Shown: positions 13,246 to 24,635, counted from the stretch's first letter. The stretch is 64,000 bases of DNA from Sinohyriopsis cumingii (GCA_028554795.2 CM068839.1:16171220-16235219); one strand, 5' to 3'. Made by a program: numbers and translations. Notes: generated from the letters alone by a model not told the origin.

Positions 13246-13999
13246 CTTAGATTTAAGTAGTTACAGACCGAAAAGTTGTTTTGTTTAACAGTCTACACAG
13301 GGGCTGTCAGAAGAACGGTCGTTGTGAAGAAAGCTATATAGAAGACATACGTTCTAGTAATCTTTCAGACAAGAGGTTAGAATTGTATCAGCCACATCTC
13401 TTGGCATCTTGGTAATGCAGGGCCAAAGAAGCGATCTCATACCATTAACTTTTCTTGCAGTCCTTCATATATTTAAATGGAACATAAATACAAAATGTGT
13501 CACAGGGTTGGATAGATTATTATAGTTACACTTTTTCAAGGACGAATGGAATTTTAAATTTTACCTTCATCTTCACGGAAAATTGCTTGTTTGACTGTTT
13601 AAAATACGAAATATGTCTTAGCTGTACGAGGAAATAAGAATAGCTTTTTCAGGTCTAATGATACATGTACATAATGTTTGTGTCTCAGCAGTCGAAATTT
13701 CTTTGCAGATAGCTACGGAGTGTAGGCAGCAGCATGTGATCAGATTTTTTGTCTGGCAAAAACAAAAACGCCATAAAACAAAATCTTAATTAAAGCTTTT
13801 GCCAGAAGCTGGTGATTTAATATAACAGGTGAAGAATACTTACCGGTCTCGTTTTTTTAAACTCACCAGGCTGTAAGGCCAATTGAACTTTGGCATGGCC
13901 ATGGATACATCGTGCGTAAACTTGTCAAAACCCATATCACCAATTTTGCGTGATTTGTGCAGATCCTGGTAGGATAGGGTATCAGATTTTTGTAAACGA

Positions 14000-14960
14000 T
14001 TCCTATCCAACTTCAGATATGGTCGGCGTTACTAAAACTCCAAATAACCGCGCTACAGAACTTGAGATAATTTGACACAAAGCGCTCTGGCACGACGTTC
14101 TGTTGATTATTTTCGTACAAATTTTGTCTTTCTGTCTTCGTTTGTAAAATTAGAACAAAAGTTCATCGACCTCTTGCAACGCTTCTCAACATAATTCTGC
14201 TTAATTGTACAAAAGGCTACATGTTTAAATAAGGAACCTGTCGTAAAAGGCTTTCAAATTTGTACAAAAGATGTCAATCCAAACTAGAATGTGGCCTTGA
14301 ATAATTAAAGTAGACAAAGTTTGAATCGTCTTCTCAGAAAGCTGCTCAACAGAATTTCCCAAAGTTGACAGAAAGCCTCCATGCAAAAATGAGTTTCAAA
14401 TTTGTGCGTACGATGCTGATCCACGGTGACATATTGTCGCCGTTACCACCAATAGATAAACCGTCAAATGATTGAACTGCTTAGCATAATTTGATCCTGG
14501 CATGAACGGCCTTCAAGTTTGTGCAAATCACGCTGTTCTGCCATCATTTATGATCGCGGCTATGAAACAATTTAAAAACCTTTAAGCAAATTATTTATTT
14601 TAAGTAATGCCAACTAAATTTTGACTGAATTTGACAGAAAACATCCTGTCACAAAGTGATTCATGTTTGTGCAAATGATGATCATCCCCTATGAAAATAT
14701 GATGTCGTTATTAAAAAAGAAAAACCTTATAACAAAGCCATCTCAGAATATTCTCAGCAAAATAGTGACCAAATTTGACAAATCCAGGAGAAAAGGGCTT
14801 TCAGTTACGTACTAAATGAATTACAAATTAGCAGCCGTTACTAAAATTAGAAAGACTTCTTCGGAACAGCTGATGAGAATTTTACCAACTTGAACAGAAA
14901 ATGTCCTGGCATAAATGCCTTTCAGTATTGGACAAAGATACTGATGTACCGTTATACGTA
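14000..14960. repeat. Degenerate repeat field with periodic phrases
   Basis: Recurring diverged phrases (TTTGACAGAAA..., GGCATGAA.GCCTTTCA, GTTTGTGCAAAT, GATGCTGATC, CGTTACTAAAA) return every 130-170 bases. The same phrases occur at 6.7-7.4 kb on the opposite strand and at 11.0-11.5 kb. This looks like an old tandem or interspersed repeat family; no coding content. Confidence 0.6.
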
Positions 14961-15069
14961 GATGAAGGTACAAATATCGACAAGCCTTGAAACAATCGTT
15001 TTAGTAATATATGCGATCAGCTACATGGGAAGAAAATTCTATAGAAAGTGTTCTTCTGATTCAACTTTT

Positions 15070-15265
15070 TTGTTCTTGCATTTAGCTACTGGGCAGTTAG
15101 CAAACTATCCCGGCAAGCCTTTTATTATAATAGTTGCATTTGGCTATTGGGCAGTTAGTTGTCAGCCAGTTAAACTATCCCGATAAGCATTTTATTATAA
15201 TAGTTGCATTTGGCTATTGGGCAGTTGTCAGCAATTAAACTATCCCGACAAGCCTTTTATTATAA
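15070..15265. repeat. Three-copy tandem repeat, about 65 bp
   Basis: Three copies of a unit containing GCATTTGGCTATTGGGCAGT, then AAACTATCCCG and TTTTATTATAATAGTTG, with small indels. Confidence 0.9.
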
Positions 15266-15621
15266 TAGTTGTTGACGTGTTAAAAACAAGCCTTGCAACA
15301 TCGATATTTAATTCTAATTTTCAGGAGACGTACTTGCGTCTGGAAGGGTGAGCATTATAGATTTTGAATCAAAACACGACCCTAAACCAAAGATTAATTC
15401 AGGTCATGAACAATCTAGAGACACAAGATTCGTTGACACATCCGTTATAGAGCAATCGCATCAGTAGTGCTAGAATTCATTAATAATTCTGTAAAACAAT
15501 ATCAAAACCACTTTCCTCCTGGAACGTATAGCATAATGCAATACTTCCTGTTATGTAGATTTAATATTATTTATGGTTTTGGCCTTTGAAAGCTCTAATT
15601 TCACTGTTCATTTTTTTACAG

Positions 15622-16965
15622 ACATATAGCGGCTTTTTCCAAACGAATATCACATCCCATCTAAAGTCTGCCGATGTGATATTTCAGTTGATCGGTTATA
15701 GAGAAGAAAGTAATGGTTTATTTGTGTTAACCAAAGAAATTGACAAAGAACAGCAAGCGACTGTTGCTTTTGAATGTTTCGTCGCATCAGTGGAATGCAA
15801 ATTAATACATGACATCCGAGAAAGGTTACTCGCAGAAACTGTATCAATTATGGAAGTTGTTCAGATTCGATTTTCAAACCGAGGGAACCCAGAAAGCATA
15901 GCACTAATTATAAACCATAGACATGGTAAAATCGACACTCCAGTTGGCCAAGCCAAGCCGCAAAAACAAAGGGGATCCCAAGGTGATGTAAAACAGGGAA
16001 TATCAGACGGGGATGATTCATTCAAGGCGCCTTTTCGAGATAGACTACATGAGCACTTAAAAGTGGCACAAAAGCACAGTTCTGTCGGTGATAAGGATAT
16101 ACCTTACATGGACGAGGATTCAGCAGGTAATTTAGCAGAGGGAACGCTTGATGAACATTTACTGGCAAGTCTTCAGTTGATTCAAAAGGACGCAACAAGA
16201 CTATCTGAAGAAAAACCGCATATGCGAGCATCACAGGAATGGTCTTTTGTGAATGAAGAATTGGAAAGAAGAAAGAAAAGTGGCATTCAAGAACACAAGT
16301 TAATTGAGAGGGGTATGGAAACCAGTCAGAAGGTTAAACGAAAAGTTGCAACAAGTCAAGCTCCTTTGGATTTGAAAATTTCATCGGAAGGAAATTTTTC
16401 AGGAGGATTGTCCACTAGTACTGAAATGCAGCGACATGTTCTGCAATCCAACGTAATGGACAGTGTCTTTAGACAACAGGAACCTTATAAATTCCCTACA
16501 ACTCAAGAGGTCCAGATTTCATCTGCTCCTAGCAGGCACTCAGTCAATCTTCCCGCATATTTAAAGCCGCTTTCAAATGCTGGTGGTTTTTCTGCTCCTG
16601 TTATGACAAGATCAACTGATACCATTCTTAGTAATCACCAAAACATCTCTATGTATAAGAAAAAAGCTTCGGCTCCTCCCGCAGCTAGAGAGAAACTTCA
16701 AACAAGTTACTCGGCTCCTATTGCTGTTAGATCAAATGACTTTAAAGAAAGTGTGTGGCATTGTAAACATTGTACCTTTCGTAATTCAGAAGATAAAGTC
16801 ATTTGTGGAATGTGCTATAGGTCACGTGATAATCTGGAAACAGACTCGCCCGCCATGGGGAAAACTTCAAAGGTTTGTGCGAAATGTACCCTTGATAATT
16901 CAACTGATAATGTAATATGTGATGCTTGTGGAAGCGAGCTAAGGAATGTGCATACTGCAGTTTGA
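15622..16965 (+). CDS. SPATA2/tamozhennic-like PUB-domain protein, exon 2 (447 codons, stop)
   Basis: Continues in phase 0 from the exon ending at 5590, giving a predicted 541-residue protein. It opens with TYSGFFQTNITSHL and VAFECFVASVECKLIHDI, the second half of the PUB domain as in SPATA2. A long low-complexity middle carries repeated SAP motifs (SAPSRH, FSAPVM, ASAPPA, YSAPIA). At about residues 430-442, NHQNISMYKKKASAPPA resembles the PUB-interacting motif by which human SPATA2 binds HOIP. Two RanBP2-type fingers follow at about 473-500 (WHCKHCTFRNSEDKVICGMC) and 513-536 (KVCAKCTLDNSTDNVICDAC); fly tamozhennic also has this finger type. No RBR domain is present, so it is not HOIP itself. 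TTG-initiated extension upstream of 15622 is intronic. Confidence 0.85.
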   Translation, partial: TYSGFFQTNITSHLKSADVIFQLIGYREESNGLFVLTKEIDKEQQATVAFECFVASVECKLIHDIRERLLAETVSIMEVVQIRFSNRGNPESIALIINHRHGKIDTPVGQAKPQKQRGSQGDVKQGISDGDDSFKAPFRDRLHEHLKVAQKHSSVGDKDIPYMDEDSAGNLAEGTLDEHLLASLQLIQKDATRLSEEKPHMRASQEWSFVNEELERRKKSGIQEHKLIERGMETSQKVKRKVATSQAPLDLKISSEGNFSGGLSTSTEMQRHVLQSNVMDSVFRQQEPYKFPTTQEVQISSAPSRHSVNLPAYLKPLSNAGGFSAPVMTRSTDTILSNHQNISMYKKKASAPPAAREKLQTSYSAPIAVRSNDFKESVWHCKHCTFRNSEDKVICGMCYRSRDNLETDSPAMGKTSKVCAKCTLDNSTDNVICDACGSELRNVHTAV

Positions 16966-17133
16966 ACATTTACACTGGAATGGTAGTTAAAAATCACATG
17001 TATGTGCTCTTTAAGGGTTTCGTACCTACCACGTCTTTCATTTTTTTCCAGTGCTACATTATTTATCATTCAAACACAATGCTCCTGCTAGCCTATGGAA
17101 AATATAAACTATGATTCCTTTCTTTTTTTATAG

Positions 17134-17139
17134 AATAAA
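17134..17139 (+). terminator. Poly(A) signal AATAAA of the SPATA2-like gene
   Basis: Canonical hexamer 169 bases after the stop codon, in an AT-rich 3' region. It fits transcript end near 17150-17160. Confidence 0.7.
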
Positions 17140-18086
17140 GTAATAAATTGTAGACCGCTATTGACGCTTGCTGAAATCAGCAGAAATGGCTATTTTGTAG
17201 CTCGAATAATTAACCGCAAACGCCTCCTTCTGCAAATCCTCTAACTTTACGTACTTCTTGTTCGCAGGGATTCCTTTGGGATGGACCGTCTTTCGCATAT
17301 ACGGTTAAACTGAATTAACTTTTTGACTAGTCTCCCAATATGACAAATTGCTATATAACATATGTTTTTGTTTGTCTCGCAGTAGTAACATACTCAGGCC
17401 ATCAGATTTTCTTAGTGGTCCATTAAATTTTCAAATGACCACTGGTTTTTTCTTAATTTTGCGTTGCTTTATATAGATATGTGAGCCATAGGCCCATCAC
17501 AAGGACCCATTGGGTTTTCTGAGATATGTTGATCTTTTGTAAGTACATGCAAGTTATTTCCTTTTCTATATAATTTCGCTAAAATGTGAATGATCGGTAT
17601 GGATACTGGCCACCATTATCATGTGCTAAAAAAAATGGCGCCCCCCCTCCCAATAACAGCAATAACAGATTATTTGTACCTTTAGAAAATCTTCATAAAC
17701 GAAAATAAACGAAATTTTCACAGCACATCTAGAGAACGGTTCGTAAATTGAGGTAATTTTCCGTTTAGGGCGATCAGTCTTAAGGGTACCTCAAAATAAG
17801 TTTTATATCGTGAGAACTTGTCTTGATTTTTATTGATAATAAATGCGTGGTGGGGTTGATAATGTATGCGTATGGTTGATATTGCAAGTACCTTCGACTG
17901 TCTCTAATATGTTAGAATACAAAAATAGTAATATTACTGTTGCTTTTACTTTAATTACTTTAATCATAATTTGGTGTATGGCTATTCGGTTTTTCAATTG
18001 ATATATATTTTGCCTGTAGCTTTCAGAGTTGCAATGTATTTTACTGACATAAACAAGTAAGAGGTACATTTCCAAGAAACCGAGTT

Positions 18087-18350
18087 CTCTCGACTGTCTT
18101 CACCCAGTCATATTTTAAACCCTATTTCAGACGCGAGTGTCATTATTATCATCTCTCGACTATCTTCACCCAGTCATATTTTAAACCCTATTTCAGACAG
18201 GAGTGTCATTATTATCATCTCTCGGCTATGTTCACCCAATCATATTTTAAACCCTATTTCAGACAGGAGTGTCATTATTGTCATCTCACGGTTATGTTCA
18301 CCCAGTCATATTTTAAACCCTATTTCGGACACGAGTGTTATTATTATTTA
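18087..18350. repeat. 66-bp tandem repeat, four copies
   Basis: Four head-to-tail units containing TTCACCCAGTCATATTTTAA and GAGTGTCATTATTATCAT, with about 5-10% divergence. Confidence 0.95.
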
Positions 18351-20841
18351 TGAAACTAATATAAATAATAGCTGCAAACGTGCGTCTTTCCATGTGTTCT
18401 GTGTTTTTATATTTTGCAAATTTGCAGTAAAGCAGTAGAGTTCAGAATGATTCCACACAAATGACGATGTGTATTCGAAACAGTAACTTAAAATTATTTT
18501 TCTGATTACGAAGAGAGCGAGTTATTTTTTACTTACTTGTTTTTACAGGAAATAAAGTTATAACAACAGTCCAGAAGATATTTATGTATAATTGTATGTA
18601 TTAATAAAATCCACGACTTGACCACAGTTTGTGGAAGTAAAAGTGTGCGCTGTGTGTTATGGTCTCGTCTCTGTCGTCTGTCTTGTGTCGTCCATTTGTC
18701 AGCTGTTGGTAGGTACTACCCAAATGGGATTTGTTTTAGATCAGGTTTTCACCAAAGCAGATACGTGTATACTTGCACCATCAAGATCCTGGATAAGTTT
18801 CATTTTGAGTTTCGCTACCTTCAAAGCATATAATGAACTCTGCTTAACACGTGTCAGATCAACTCGATTTCACATTAAAGCCTGTTTTATATCATTATAA
18901 TATGAAATGATCATAGTACACGTATTTGAAGTTTTCAACTTTTATCTTCCAAACAAACCCAGCTCTCTCCTCTTTTGTGAGATTTTAAGGAATGGTATGG
19001 TTTTTTCCCCACACCCGATTTATGGAGTCACCGATACTTAATTACTTTCATTTAGTACCTGTCCTTTATAAACTATGTTATTTCTTCTCTACAAACAATA
19101 TATATTGTTGAAACGTATTTTATTGTACAAATGTTCAATACTGATGATACAATAAACGTGTGCAAAGTGGAATAATTTTTGGACAAACAAAACAAATTTC
19201 CCAGTTCAGTTTTGCACACAAAGTTATGCGGAAACTAAAGTAATAGCAAATATGCTACAGTATGTTATTTTAACCACATCCGGATACAATGGAAACCGAT
19301 ACGCTTATTTTTTTAAATCATAATTTTTATTGTTATTTCTTTTTCTCCTCGGCTGAATATTGTTTTGCTGGAGACGAGATGTTGACACATTTTTTCTAGA
19401 GCTGGGTACCACGAACATTTTTGTATAGCGGTATTTCTGAACATATTGCAATTCGTACCACGGTATACCGCATGTACATTAGGGACTAACAATTTAATTG
19501 TTTATGGCGGGGGTTAACACTTTTTTAAGAAAAATTTACGTCGGTCAGCAGTTGGATAAGATATCTTGCTCAGATTTATAGTAATAGTTATAGGTTACTG
19601 CATTTGTATGGGAAAATATGAACAAGATTTTTGGATGAAAATACTGCACGACCTTGGGAGTGAAGTATATCTATCTGACAAAACGAGCATGCCGTATTCC
19701 AGACTAAATACAAAACCGCAGATTCATCATTACACAAAACACACAACCGCAGATTCATCATTACACAACAACAACATTATTAATGCGCACATAACTCCGC
19801 CCAGATAAATTTGAACTTATGAGCGCGCTAGACATAAATTTCGAAAGAAAATGGCGTGTCTAGTTAAAATTTAAATTTGGAGCATATTTTGAATTAATGT
19901 GCATTGCAACAACTTTCCCATTTGATCTGGAATGAATAGAGTTTGGTAAAAAAAAAATTCTTTTGATTCAAAGAAATTTTGTGATTATGGACTGGATTTA
20001 TATGTGACAATTCCACTTGAAATACATCGGATTGAAGAAGCGAGGGAGAAGCGTGTTGACATCTGCAGATGTGTTTCTGTTTCTGTCATTGAATGTTTGA
20101 AATCATAATGTGGGAAAAATATGAAGTCTTTCAATTGCAATTATCAAAAATTCGCTATGAAATTTAATGCTTATTTCATTTTGAGTGCAGTAAGGAGGAT
20201 GTAATTGAACTTGGAATATATTTGAAATTACAGTACAATTTCGAAATGTGTAATCAAGATTGAAAACCTATGACATGGCTAACCTAATTTGGATTTGCAG
20301 AACTAAAAAAGTAAATTTTGAGGAAATTCAGGAAGTAAAACTGTAAGTGTATTTTTTGCCATTCTTATTACCAGCTAAAGAAGACAAGTTTATTCCTTGT
20401 CACTTGCATGTTATTTGTAAAGACCCTGTCTGGCGTCTGCTGTATAGCTAGCCTAAATGTGAAACATTGTATTAAAAAGGTTAACGCGAAGTGTGCCAAA
20501 TCAGCTGGTATGTGGCAATCCACGAAACATATGGTTTATTTCATTCATAAACAAATTTCATCATCCAAAACGTAAAGCGCCTACTACGATAGTATAAATT
20601 ATTTGATTACAAATCAAAAGTGCTGGTGCCTGCGTCCATTGTTTGTTTACAATAGAAACAAACATGCACGTGAATGGAATATGAAGGTGTGCAATATCGT
20701 AAAATACTGAACGATTCTGACAATGTAAAGTTAACGGAGAAAAAAAATAAGCCTATAATAAAAACATCATATTATATCCATTATATTTTTTGAAATAATA
20801 TTATCTTATTAAAGAAAATAAAGCATCTCCCTTAAAAGAGA

Positions 20842-20847
20842 ATCGCA
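20842..20847. repeat. Left target-site duplication ATCGCA
   Basis: Identical to 35123-35128, directly abutting the 5'-AG terminus. Confidence 0.9.
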
Positions 20848-21144
20848 AGTAGTATAGTGGGATACCCTACTGACAATGGGAAAATACATTACAGATCCCC
20901 CTTGGAAACGTTTACAGACAGGATTTTTCAGACCCCCCCCCGGGAACGTGTACAGACAAGGGGAATATTGGGACTGTATACGGACAAGGGAAAGTGGGGT
21001 TGTAGTATAGTGACAATAAAAATGGAACAGGTGAGGTGACGTCACCATACTGAAGATTGGTAACAATGTAGCAAGGGGCTCATTCAATTTGACTGAACAG
21101 CGGGGAAAAATCTAGAATGCTTGGCGGAGCGGGGCTGGCGGGAC

Positions 21145-21200
<56 letters not shown>
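21145..21200. repeat. (AT)n microsatellite inside the left TIR
   Basis: About 56 bases of AT dinucleotide. The corresponding place in the right TIR has only GTTATATATG, so the tract expanded after insertion. Confidence 0.9.
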
Positions 21201-21202
<2 letters not shown>

Positions 21203-21313
21203 CACATACAACATACAGACATAGATTGATTAACATCAGTCTATGACAAACAACTATACAACCAATTGAAAATAGTTTAGGCAAGAAAGAAAATCTTTTC
21301 GAGGCATATGAGT

Positions 21314-21329
21314 GGCCCTGAAAAGGGCC
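21314..21329 (-). terminator. Histone-type mRNA 3' stem-loop in the left TIR
   Basis: On the minus strand: GGCCCTTTTCAGGGCC, a 6-bp stem with TTTC loop, preceded by CCCAAA and followed by ACTCA. GAAAAGA begins exactly 13 nt after the stem, as a U7 snRNA target would. It ends the K/E-rich gene at 21563. Confidence 0.8.
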
Positions 21330-21339
21330 TTTGGGTTTT

Positions 21340-21907
21340 TTCTTGTTCGTCTTCTAATCTCTTCTTTTTTTCCACCAACTTTTTTTCTCTCCTACATTCA
21401 TCTCTTTTCTTCTCTTTCTCCTGTTTCTCCTCCTCTTTTTTCCTTTTTTCGTTCTCTTCTTTTTCTATTTTCTCATTCCACTCTCGTCCTTATTCTGTCT
21501 TCTTCGTCCTCCTTGCCTTCTACTTTTTTCCAGCAGGTCTTTCAATCTTTCCTTCGTCTTCTTTACATTGTCTCCATCTTGGCTATGTGAATGTTATAGA
21601 CACCGGACTCCAATTTCATGATGAATTCCTCCACCATCCCAGGATCGTCTATAGCCTCTTGCAATATCTTCATGACGTCGAGCTGATTTGAAGCCATCTT
21701 CTTTAAGTATTCCGTGTAGAATGGCGCGAATTGTTGTATTGAATTACCGTCGATTTCATGCCAATTGGCAACTTGAATAGTCTCTTTTCTAGAGATTTGG
21801 TTAGCCCTGAGATGGGTTGTTGCTTTGAACTTAAGATGCACATGGTTAATGGTTACATCTCCCAGGCCTGGCACCACAGACAACGGCGGCTCCAGTAATT
21901 GTCCCAA
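21340..21907 (-). pseudogene. K/E-rich coiled-coil accessory gene, frameshifted
   Basis: Terminal minus-strand gene of the old element. The open frame 21563-21907 reads HLKFKATTHLRANQISRKET and then MASNQLDVMKILQEAIDDPG, with the likely ATG at about 21695. Further downstream, in another frame, a strongly charged coiled coil (EKRKKEEEKQEKEKKRDECR) runs down to the stem-loop, so at least one frameshift separates the parts. Its position matches the 205-residue coiled-coil gene of the young element, but I do not see clear sequence homology. The upstream part of the open frame overlaps the 3' end of the next gene and is probably not translated. Function unknown. Confidence 0.5.
21803..21818 (-). 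terminator. Decayed histone-type stem-loop
   Basis: AACCCATCTCAGGGCT on the minus strand lies 28 nt after the RPGRCNH stop, the same place as the intact loop in the homologous gene at 45048. Only four of six pairs remain. The downstream TCTAGAAAAGAGAC purine element is preserved. Confidence 0.5.
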
Positions 21908-22344
21908 TTGACTGTAGCTGCTGAGAGTGCGGAGGCAGCTGGGGTGGTCTCATGATCCCAAGCTTCAGTTTGCGGGACCCTGAAGACTTCCCTCCTCCTA
22001 TTCTGCAGGCATGGATACAGCCTCCTGTGGACCCTGAGGCTCCCGCACTTGCCTCTCCAATTCTTGGAACCAATTCTCTGTTTGTGGGACGACGGCTGTC
22101 TGTGCTGGTAGTGGCTGCGGTGATTGTCTGCGGAGGTGTCCTCACCATCGGTTTGACTTCACAGCGCTGTCTTAGCATCAGGTGAGGCGTGATAATTTCT
22201 TTTCTTCTCCTCTTCTTTCTTTTTCTTCTCATCTTTTTCAAGCCTGGCACTTTCCAGGATTGCCTCCATGGCCAGCTCATTCAGGAGTCGTCTGGCATAT
22301 TCCATGTGCATCTGGAGTTCCAGAAGCTTGGTGAGTCTGCTCAT
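21846..22344 (-). pseudogene. Homologue of the 122-residue accessory gene (SRLTKLLEL family), frameshifted
   Basis: The start at 22344 reads MSRLTKLLELQMHMEYARRL and LNELAMEAILESARLEKDEK, clearly homologous to MNTRLAKLLELHVHLDYARR of the gene at 45091-45459. A frameshift in the charged region moves the rest into another frame, which ends CGARPGRCNH, matching CGARPGRCHH. Upstream are TATAAA (about 22395-22400) and the shared promoter box at 22412-22434. The N-terminal helix resembles that of the neighbouring accessory gene, so the two are old paralogues. Function unknown; not a histone. Confidence 0.75.
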
Positions 22345-22411
22345 CTTTCAGTTGATCAATCAACGATGGGTAGCCAGACTGGCAAGTGCTCTCCTTTATA
22401 TGTGTGAAGCG

Positions 22412-22434
22412 CGGACGAGAAGGAAAACACCCCC
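22412..22434 (-). promoter_or_regulatory. Shared accessory-gene promoter box plus TATA
   Basis: The minus strand reads TGTTTTCCTTCTCGTCCGCG, then ATATAAAG about 10 nt further on, then CCAGTCTGGCTACCC near the expected start. The same arrangement precedes genes at 45459 and 46352. Confidence 0.7.
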
Positions 22435-23755
22435 ATTCATTCTTTCAGGAGGTAGACACGGAGAAGGCAGGACCGGAGTATCAGAGGCTCATGAATGGGT
22501 GCAGGCGGGAAAACGGGCAAAGCGTGCTACACGCAGGACCACTACAAAACAACGTGGAGACAACGTGGTAGCTTCCTGCTTTTGTCGAGGAACCCATAAT
22601 GGAAATTAATAAGCTGCTGATATAAAGAAGTCGATGGACAGCCGCAACTGAAAAATTGGAGAAAGGCCAGAACACGAGGCAGCCGAAAGAGGGGTCCCCA
22701 CCAGAAACCAAATGGTAGTAAGCCAGCGATAAAGGACCAGGCTGCCTGAGGCAACAATGTTGCACCACAGGAGTTTAATGGAAATTCACCAGACACAAAG
22801 CTATCCAGAGCCAGTGTTGAGTTGTCACCAGAGAAACATACACCAGAGCAGCCTACCATCCCAGATGATACCTTCGAAAAGCAGAAACAGAAAAAGCAAG
22901 ATTTACTGACATATTGCCTGAATGTATACGGTTTTCACTTGGCTTGAAAACTGTTTTTGATGATATCTTTATTGTTAAGATCCTAATTTGATCTGTTTTG
23001 TTATCACCATCAACATTTTTATGCTTCAAATTTTATTTTGCGTAATACAGATTATGCATACGTCATTCCGACTTTACTGATTGGTTTTTAATTAGTTTGT
23101 CCTATGTACACATTGTACACTAAATTCCATCTTCATAAATGAATCATTTTCAATTTATTTTACTTAGTTCATTAATTGCATAGGTGGCTTACACACAATT
23201 GGTACTTTAATTGTCCATTAAAATAACTGGACTAGATTTGGTTAAGTTTCAGGACCCTGTGCGTTGGTGCCTGCTGCCGGGTACCTCTCCTCTCTTGCTT
23301 CTCCCGTGGCGGAGATGTGGAACCATTTTCACCCGTCCAAATCCAGACGTCCCGATGTGAGACATAGAGCTCTGTGAGCACATAAACGCCTGGGGGATGA
23401 GGCACTAATTCCTTCCCTCAGGATCAATTTACAAGCCTGTCGTGCAGGCATAAACAAGTGGTACATATACATATATATGCACACCACTATAATTCAAATA
23501 GTCATATCATCACCCAAAACAAACATGGAACTCGTGGACCTAAAAGAAACACTCACTTTTTACGTATAAATGCTAACTACAAACAAAAACACACCGACTA
23601 TATTTGACAAGCTACGGAAACGAAATGATTATAGACACACTTCTATTTTTTTTTTACATAAAACAAAGAAATGAAGTGCTTATAGACACGTCTATTTTTT
23701 TTAACTTACTAACATACAATTGGCAATTTAACTAGTATGTCTTTTTCTGAGTATT
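22435..23755. other. Spacer between accessory genes of the old Polinton
   Basis: No recognisable gene; open frames here lack support. A decayed second-type box (GGACCTAAAAGAAACACTCA) at 23536-23555 matches 45598-45617, showing that this spacer descends from the same module duplicated in the young element. Confidence 0.5.
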
Positions 23756-23760
23756 GGTGT

Positions 23761-23776
23761 ACCCCTGAAAAAGGCT
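23761..23776 (-). terminator. Partly decayed histone-type stem-loop
   Basis: The minus strand reads AGCCTTTTTCAGGGGT, with one mismatch and one wobble in the stem. The TTTC loop and a downstream CAGAAAAAGA element at the conserved spacing remain. It follows the homologue of the poly-Q gene. Confidence 0.6.
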
Positions 23777-23789
23777 GTTCTTGTGGACG

Positions 23790-24153
23790 GAGAGTTATGG
23801 CAAACTTGTATTGTCTAAGATTCTGTCGCCCCATCTGGCGGCAGGTTTTCCCACAGGATAAGGTCTGCTTCTTCGGAAAGAGAAGGAAGGAGAACTCTTT
23901 TGTGTCTAGACGGCAGTCGACAAGTCCTCTGTCTTGTTGCTGTTGTTCTCTCTGCTTATGAAGTCTTTATATCTCCACCCATTCTTCTCTGTTTCTTGAT
24001 TTCTTCTCTGAAGAGCTCTTCTATCAGGTCTTCGGTCACTTTTAACATTCTGACATTCTCTGTCTCTTCAGGTTTGGGTATCAGGGTTTGCCTGACATGA
24101 TGTATATTCACGTAAGCTTCGTTCAGCTTGGCTAGTCTTGAACACATCTTCAT
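23790..24153 (-). pseudogene. Homologue of the poly-Q accessory gene, frameshifted
   Basis: MKMCSRLAKLNEAYVNIHHV and KVTEDLIEELFREEIKKQRR match the gene at 45984-46352 almost residue for residue. The frame stops at 23956 (GGDIKTS). In a second frame the match resumes with DRGLVDCRLDTKEF, so a frameshift broke it. Only a short QQQQ remains where the young copy has a long glutamine tract. Upstream, ATATAAAG lies at about 24200-24207 and a diverged promoter box at 24221-24238. Function unknown. Confidence 0.75.
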
Positions 24154-24220
24154 AGGAGGATGAGTCAACAATGGATGATCAGAATGCAGAATGCGTCGCT
24201 TTATATGGTTCAAGAGAGAA

Positions 24221-24238
24221 CGCGATAGAAAACACCCC
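24221..24238 (-). promoter_or_regulatory. Diverged promoter box and TATA of the poly-Q gene homologue
   Basis: The minus strand reads GGGGTGTTTTCTATCGCG, about 15 nt before CATATAAAGC. It is homologous to the box at 46421-46442. Confidence 0.6.
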
Positions 24239-24359
24239 TTCGATATCTAGAGTCGCAACGTTATGATGATTGATTTGAGGGAGAGGGATAAAGAGAAGTC
24301 AAAGAGCATGTATCATGATAAAAATTTAAAACAAACGACAGACAATTTTTCGAAACACA

Positions 24360-24366
24360 TTTTTAT
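24360..24366 (-). terminator. Poly(A) signal equivalent to the young element's structural operon
   Basis: AATAAAA on the minus strand, matching the position of AATAAA at 46570-46575. In the old element only the tail of the last operon gene remains upstream. Confidence 0.55.
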
Positions 24367-24564
24367 TCAAATAACTAACAACCAACAATTAACCATAAAA
24401 CATTTGTTTCAACCAAACATACAAACATTTATCAAATTACAAACTATTTTTGACAAGGTTGACTACGTTGTGAAATAAAGCTAGACATCCACTGATGGAA
24501 GTCATTGGGCCATTAATGTACACTATGTTTCCTAGCTAAAGACAAAAGATAACCAAAAAGGTAA

Positions 24565-24635
24565 CTAAACCATCGATCTACTTTGTCATCGTTTCTAGAA
24601 GAGTGACGGTCAAAATAAGTCACTAAATATTCTAA
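24565..24635 (-). pseudogene. C-terminal remnant of the 160-residue operon gene
   Basis: The minus strand reads YLVTYFDRHSSRNDDKVDR, matching the end of the protein at 46811-47293 (HLVTYFDHDFSRNDEKVNR). Homology stops at about 24633, just before the gypsy LTR. Confidence 0.75.

Larger units (their letters stand above)
5591..15621 (+). other. Ten-kilobase intron of the SPATA2-like gene
   Basis: GTAAGT donor at 5591 and a TTTTTTTACAG acceptor ending at 15621, joining in phase 0. The intron contains gypsy LTR and pol fragments (7.4-10.7 kb), a 72-bp minisatellite (11.8-12.9 kb), a TA tract, a degenerate repeat field (14.0-15.0 kb) and a short tandem array. Stretches 5820-7397, 10736-11774 and 12860-14000 show no gene, only degenerate repeats related to the 14-kb field, poly-A/T runs and unique AT-rich DNA. 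Confidence 0.75.
17160..20847. other. Intergenic stretch without a recognised gene
   Basis: No convincing exon. A short hydrophobic frame at 18631-18715, bounded by a possible CCACAG acceptor and a GTAGGT donor, could be a membrane-protein exon but has no support. A two-copy direct repeat (CCGCAGATTCATCATTACAC) lies near 19720-19765. The 66-bp array at 18087 is listed separately. Confidence 0.5.
20848..21338 (+). repeat. Left terminal inverted repeat of the old Polinton
   Basis: Inverted match to 34656-35122, with indels and a later (AT)n expansion at 21145-21200. It contains spaced sub-repeats of the type ACRGACAANGG, a palindromic CRE (GGTGACGTCACC, 21035-21046), an inverted CCAAT (GATTGGTAAC) and, at its inner edge, a histone-type stem-loop. 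Confidence 0.9.

Noticed and set aside
18618..18900. Possible exon of a membrane protein
   Set aside because: A hydrophobic frame with plausible splice sites, but no family match and no partner exon; left out as a gene.
21308..21691. Phenylalanine/serine-rich plus-strand ORFs
   Set aside because: Antisense shadow of the K/E-rich coiled-coil gene on the minus strand.
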